14,483 nucleotides of DNA from an archaeon (GTDB lineage: Archaea > Nanobdellota > Nanobdellia > SCGC-AAA011-G17 > GW2011-AR18): assembly GCA_023245565.1 (NCBI GenBank), contig JAHFKB010000004.1, positions 1 through 14,483 on the forward strand, in the 5' to 3' direction. Below are positions 13,100 through 14,483 of this stretch, piece after piece (position 1 is the first letter of the stretch; each line of letters starts with the position of its first letter). The notes beneath the pieces were generated by a model. That model saw nothing but the letters and a program-made list of their open reading frames with translations, was not told the origin of the DNA and made no database searches. Made by a program: the position numbers and the translations under genes.

Positions 13100-13120
13100 C
13101 GTAACATTTATAAACAACTA
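13100..13120 (+). promoter_or_regulatory. Promoter of the MinD-like gene, motif shared with the CmpX-like gene
   Basis: CGTAACAT, then TTATAAAC and AACTA, match the element at 6908-6928 at 19 of 21 bases. The TATA core sits about 39 bases before the ATG at 13151, and GGTGA (13142-13146) acts as a close Shine-Dalgarno. Conservation extends beyond the TATA core on both sides. Confidence 0.6.
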
Positions 13121-13150
13121 CACGAGTTAATAGTTAAAAGTGGTGAGTGA

Positions 13151-13960
13151 ATGAAGAGAGCTAAAATTGTTGGTTTTATTTCTATAAAAGGTGGAGTTGG
13201 AAAAACTACTACTGTTGCAAATTTAGGATTTATTTTAGCACAAAATTTTAAGAAAAAAGTTTTAGTTGTGGATGGAAATTTTTCAGGACCAAATTTAGGT
13301 TTACATTTTGGATTTACAAAACCAGGACATACTTTACATGATGCTTTAAGTGGAAAAGTTAGTTTACAAAAAGCAATTTATGAACATAATTCAGGTTTAC
13401 ATATTTTACCAGCTTCTTTTTTAGGAAATAATGTTGATACAAGTAAATTTCATCAATACATGGCTTCATTAAGAGGATATTATGATTTAATTTTAATAGA
13501 TTCAAGTCCTACTTTAAATCAAGAAATGTTAGCTACAATAATGGCTTCTGATGAATTATTTGTTATTACTACTCCAGATTATGTTACATTAGCTAGTACT
13601 TTACATGCAATAAAAGTTGCTAGACAAAAGAGAACTTATATTTCTGGAATTATTGTAAATAAATTAAGAGGTAAGAAATTTGAATTAAATTTAGAAGATA
13701 TTCAAGATGCAACTAAAGTTCCTGTTGTTAGTGTTTTAAATGATGATGAGGGCGTGATGAGATCTTTATCTAAAGGTAAACCTGTTTCTTCTTTATTTAA
13801 GAAAAATAATGTTAGTGTTGAATATAAAAAATTAGCTGCTGCTTTAATTGGTGAGAGATATGTTGATAAAAGAATATTCCCTAGAATTAAAAATTTATTT
13901 AATAAAAGATTAGGTCAAGATGAAATAAATAGAGCAATAGTAATGGTTAGTCATTATTAA
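13151..13960 (+). CDS. MinD/ParA-family P-loop ATPase
   Basis: The 269-residue SIMIBI ATPase carries the deviant Walker A KGGVGKTT (13-20, with the signature Lys), the strand VLVVDGNFSGPNLGLHFG (37-54, Asp41 at the switch I position), Walker B LILIDSSP (113-120) and VNKLRGKK (169-176) in the MinD nucleotide-pocket position. Archaeal MinD-like proteins dimerise on ATP and place membrane or surface machines; the client here is not visible. The C-terminal RIFPRIKNLFNKRLG (241-255) could be an amphipathic, membrane-touching helix. The ATG is set by GGTGAGTGA and the promoter at 13100-13120. Just after the stop another frame stays open to 14060, so the annotated end may be a frameshifted truncation. 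No MinE or ParB partner is seen. Confidence 0.88.
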   Translation: MKRAKIVGFISIKGGVGKTTTVANLGFILAQNFKKKVLVVDGNFSGPNLGLHFGFTKPGHTLHDALSGKVSLQKAIYEHNSGLHILPASFLGNNVDTSKFHQYMASLRGYYDLILIDSSPTLNQEMLATIMASDELFVITTPDYVTLASTLHAIKVARQKRTYISGIIVNKLRGKKFELNLEDIQDATKVPVVSVLNDDEGVMRSLSKGKPVSSLFKKNNVSVEYKKLAAALIGERYVDKRIFPRIKNLFNKRLGQDEINRAIVMVSHY

Positions 13961-13961
13961 G

Positions 13962-14060
13962 AATTTTTTAAATAATTTTTATTCAGAGTGGAGAGAATAT
14001 TATAGTAAATTAAGTGATCAATATAAAAATTCTTTAGATAAAATTATGCAGCAGCTTTAA
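13962..14060 (+). other. Open frame after the MinD-like stop: possible lost C-terminal extension
   Basis: In the frame one base ahead of the MinD-like gene, the sequence after its stop reads without interruption as NFLNNF, then SEWREYYSKLSDQYKNSLD and KIMQQL, ending at TAA 14058-14060. It is charged and helix-like, with codons like those of the neighbours, and has no ATG start. Removing one T near 13955-13958 would fuse it to the ATPase (…MVSHIKNFLNNF…). Against this, 13962-13981 is also T-rich and could be the terminator, and the last 17 bases overlap the 3' end of eS6. Chance cannot be excluded. Confidence 0.35.
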
Positions 14061-14439
14061 CTTCTTCTTTTTTAGGCATTATATCTTCTAATTTTTGAGA
14101 ACCTTCTTTTATAACTTTAAGATTTAATTGAACTATATCTTCATTTATTATATTTCCTACAACTGTTTTTCTAATTCTTTTACCTTTCTTTAATCCTTTT
14201 ACACAAGGACCAGAACTTAATAATGCTTTTTTCTTTCCAAATCCAGGCATATCTTTTCTTATAGGACAACCAGACTTATCAGAACCGCCTCTTATTTGTA
14301 ATTCATATCCTTCTAATCCTATATCTGAACCTGAAACTTGGTCACCTACTTTTTTATTAACAAAAGGATTATCTTCTAATGTTTTTTGATAAGTTTTTCC
14401 TGATTTAGGATCATTTACAACAAATTTTACTTCTACCAT
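14044..14439 (-). CDS. rps6e: Small-subunit ribosomal protein eS6
   Basis: The archaeal/eukaryotic-type 30S protein has 131 residues. Signature segments: VEVKFVVNDPKSGKTYQ (2-18), VGDQVSGSDIGLEGYELQIRGGSDKSGCPIRKDMPG (31-66), LLSSGPCVKGLKKGKRIRKTVVGNIINEDIVQLNLKVI (73-110). The family's GFPMR and GPG sites are here GCPIR and GPC, two Cys substitutions. The C-terminal tail is short, as in other archaea. The start ATG (14439) has a palindromic TATA box 26 bases upstream, so translation is likely leaderless. It converges on the MinD-like gene with about 83 bases between stops. Confidence 0.95.
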   Translation of the reverse strand: MVEVKFVVNDPKSGKTYQKTLEDNPFVNKKVGDQVSGSDIGLEGYELQIRGGSDKSGCPIRKDMPGFGKKKALLSSGPCVKGLKKGKRIRKTVVGNIINEDIVQLNLKVIKEGSQKLEDIMPKKEEVKAAA

Positions 14440-14460
14440 AGATTAAAGTGAATTTGAAAG

Positions 14461-14470
14461 CTTTATAAAG
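14461..14470 (-). promoter_or_regulatory. Palindromic TATA box of eS6
   Basis: CTTTATAAAG, preceded by AGC in the plus direction, is centred 26 bases from the eS6 ATG. The same ten-base palindrome occurs at 11934-11943 before rpsB. Being symmetric, it could also fire to the right, out of the window. Confidence 0.6.
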
Positions 14471-14483
14471 ATTTTTATTGATT

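Noticed and set aside
1..14483. Defence system, CRISPR array, insertion sequence or integrase
   Set aside because: No direct-repeat array, transposase, nuclease, toxin-antitoxin pair or terminal inverted repeat was seen on either strand.

Overview
The window is an AT-rich, densely packed stretch of archaeal chromosome. The gene set is archaeal throughout: exosome subunits Rrp4, Rrp41 and Rrp42, SBDS, proteasome alpha, RNase P proteins Rpp30 and Pop5, RpoK, an AK6-type kinase, eS6 and archaeal uS2. Promoters are TATA boxes about 25 bases before the start codons. Short, AT-biased genes, a degenerate enolase in the usual enolase position and a very large Asn/Ser/Thr-rich surface protein point to a small-genome lineage of the DPANN kind (Woesearchaeota/Pacearchaeota-like). 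That lineage call is an inference from gene style, not a phylogeny.

Layout. Positions 2-1012 hold the 3' end of an AK6/Fap7 kinase, converging without a gap on a cis-prenyltransferase (uppS-like). One central TATA-like box separates uppS from divergent rpp30. From 1653 to 5822 runs a tight operon, pop5-psmA-SBDS-rrp4-rrp41-rrp42-rpoK, with 0-15 base gaps or short overlaps. This is the archaeal exosome superoperon joined directly to rpoK, which in other archaea usually sits with enolase and rpsB. A divergent enolase homologue (5871-6866) follows, apparently without most catalytic residues.

Between the enolase-like gene and rpsB lies an envelope block: a multi-helix CmpX/MscS-related membrane protein (6968-7639), a 1302-residue secreted, membrane-anchored, cysteine-containing and sequon-rich surface protein (7845-11753), and a 39-residue zinc-ribbon peptide (11774-11893). 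rpsB (12031-12633) has a leader with two tiny ORFs and possible hairpins. Then come an unrecognised 104-residue basic protein, a MinD/ParA-type ATPase (13151-13960) and, converging on it, eS6 (14439-14044).

Working together: RNase P, exosome, SBDS, AK6, RpoK, uS2 and eS6 all belong to RNA synthesis, RNA processing, ribosome maturation and translation. The proteasome gene links this to protein turnover. The envelope block and MinD-like ATPase are a separate theme. The CmpX-like and MinD-like genes share a nearly identical 21-base promoter motif and both have Shine-Dalgarno leaders, whereas most other first genes look leaderless. No tRNA, rRNA, CRISPR array, insertion sequence or defence system was seen, and no gap between genes exceeds about 210 bases.
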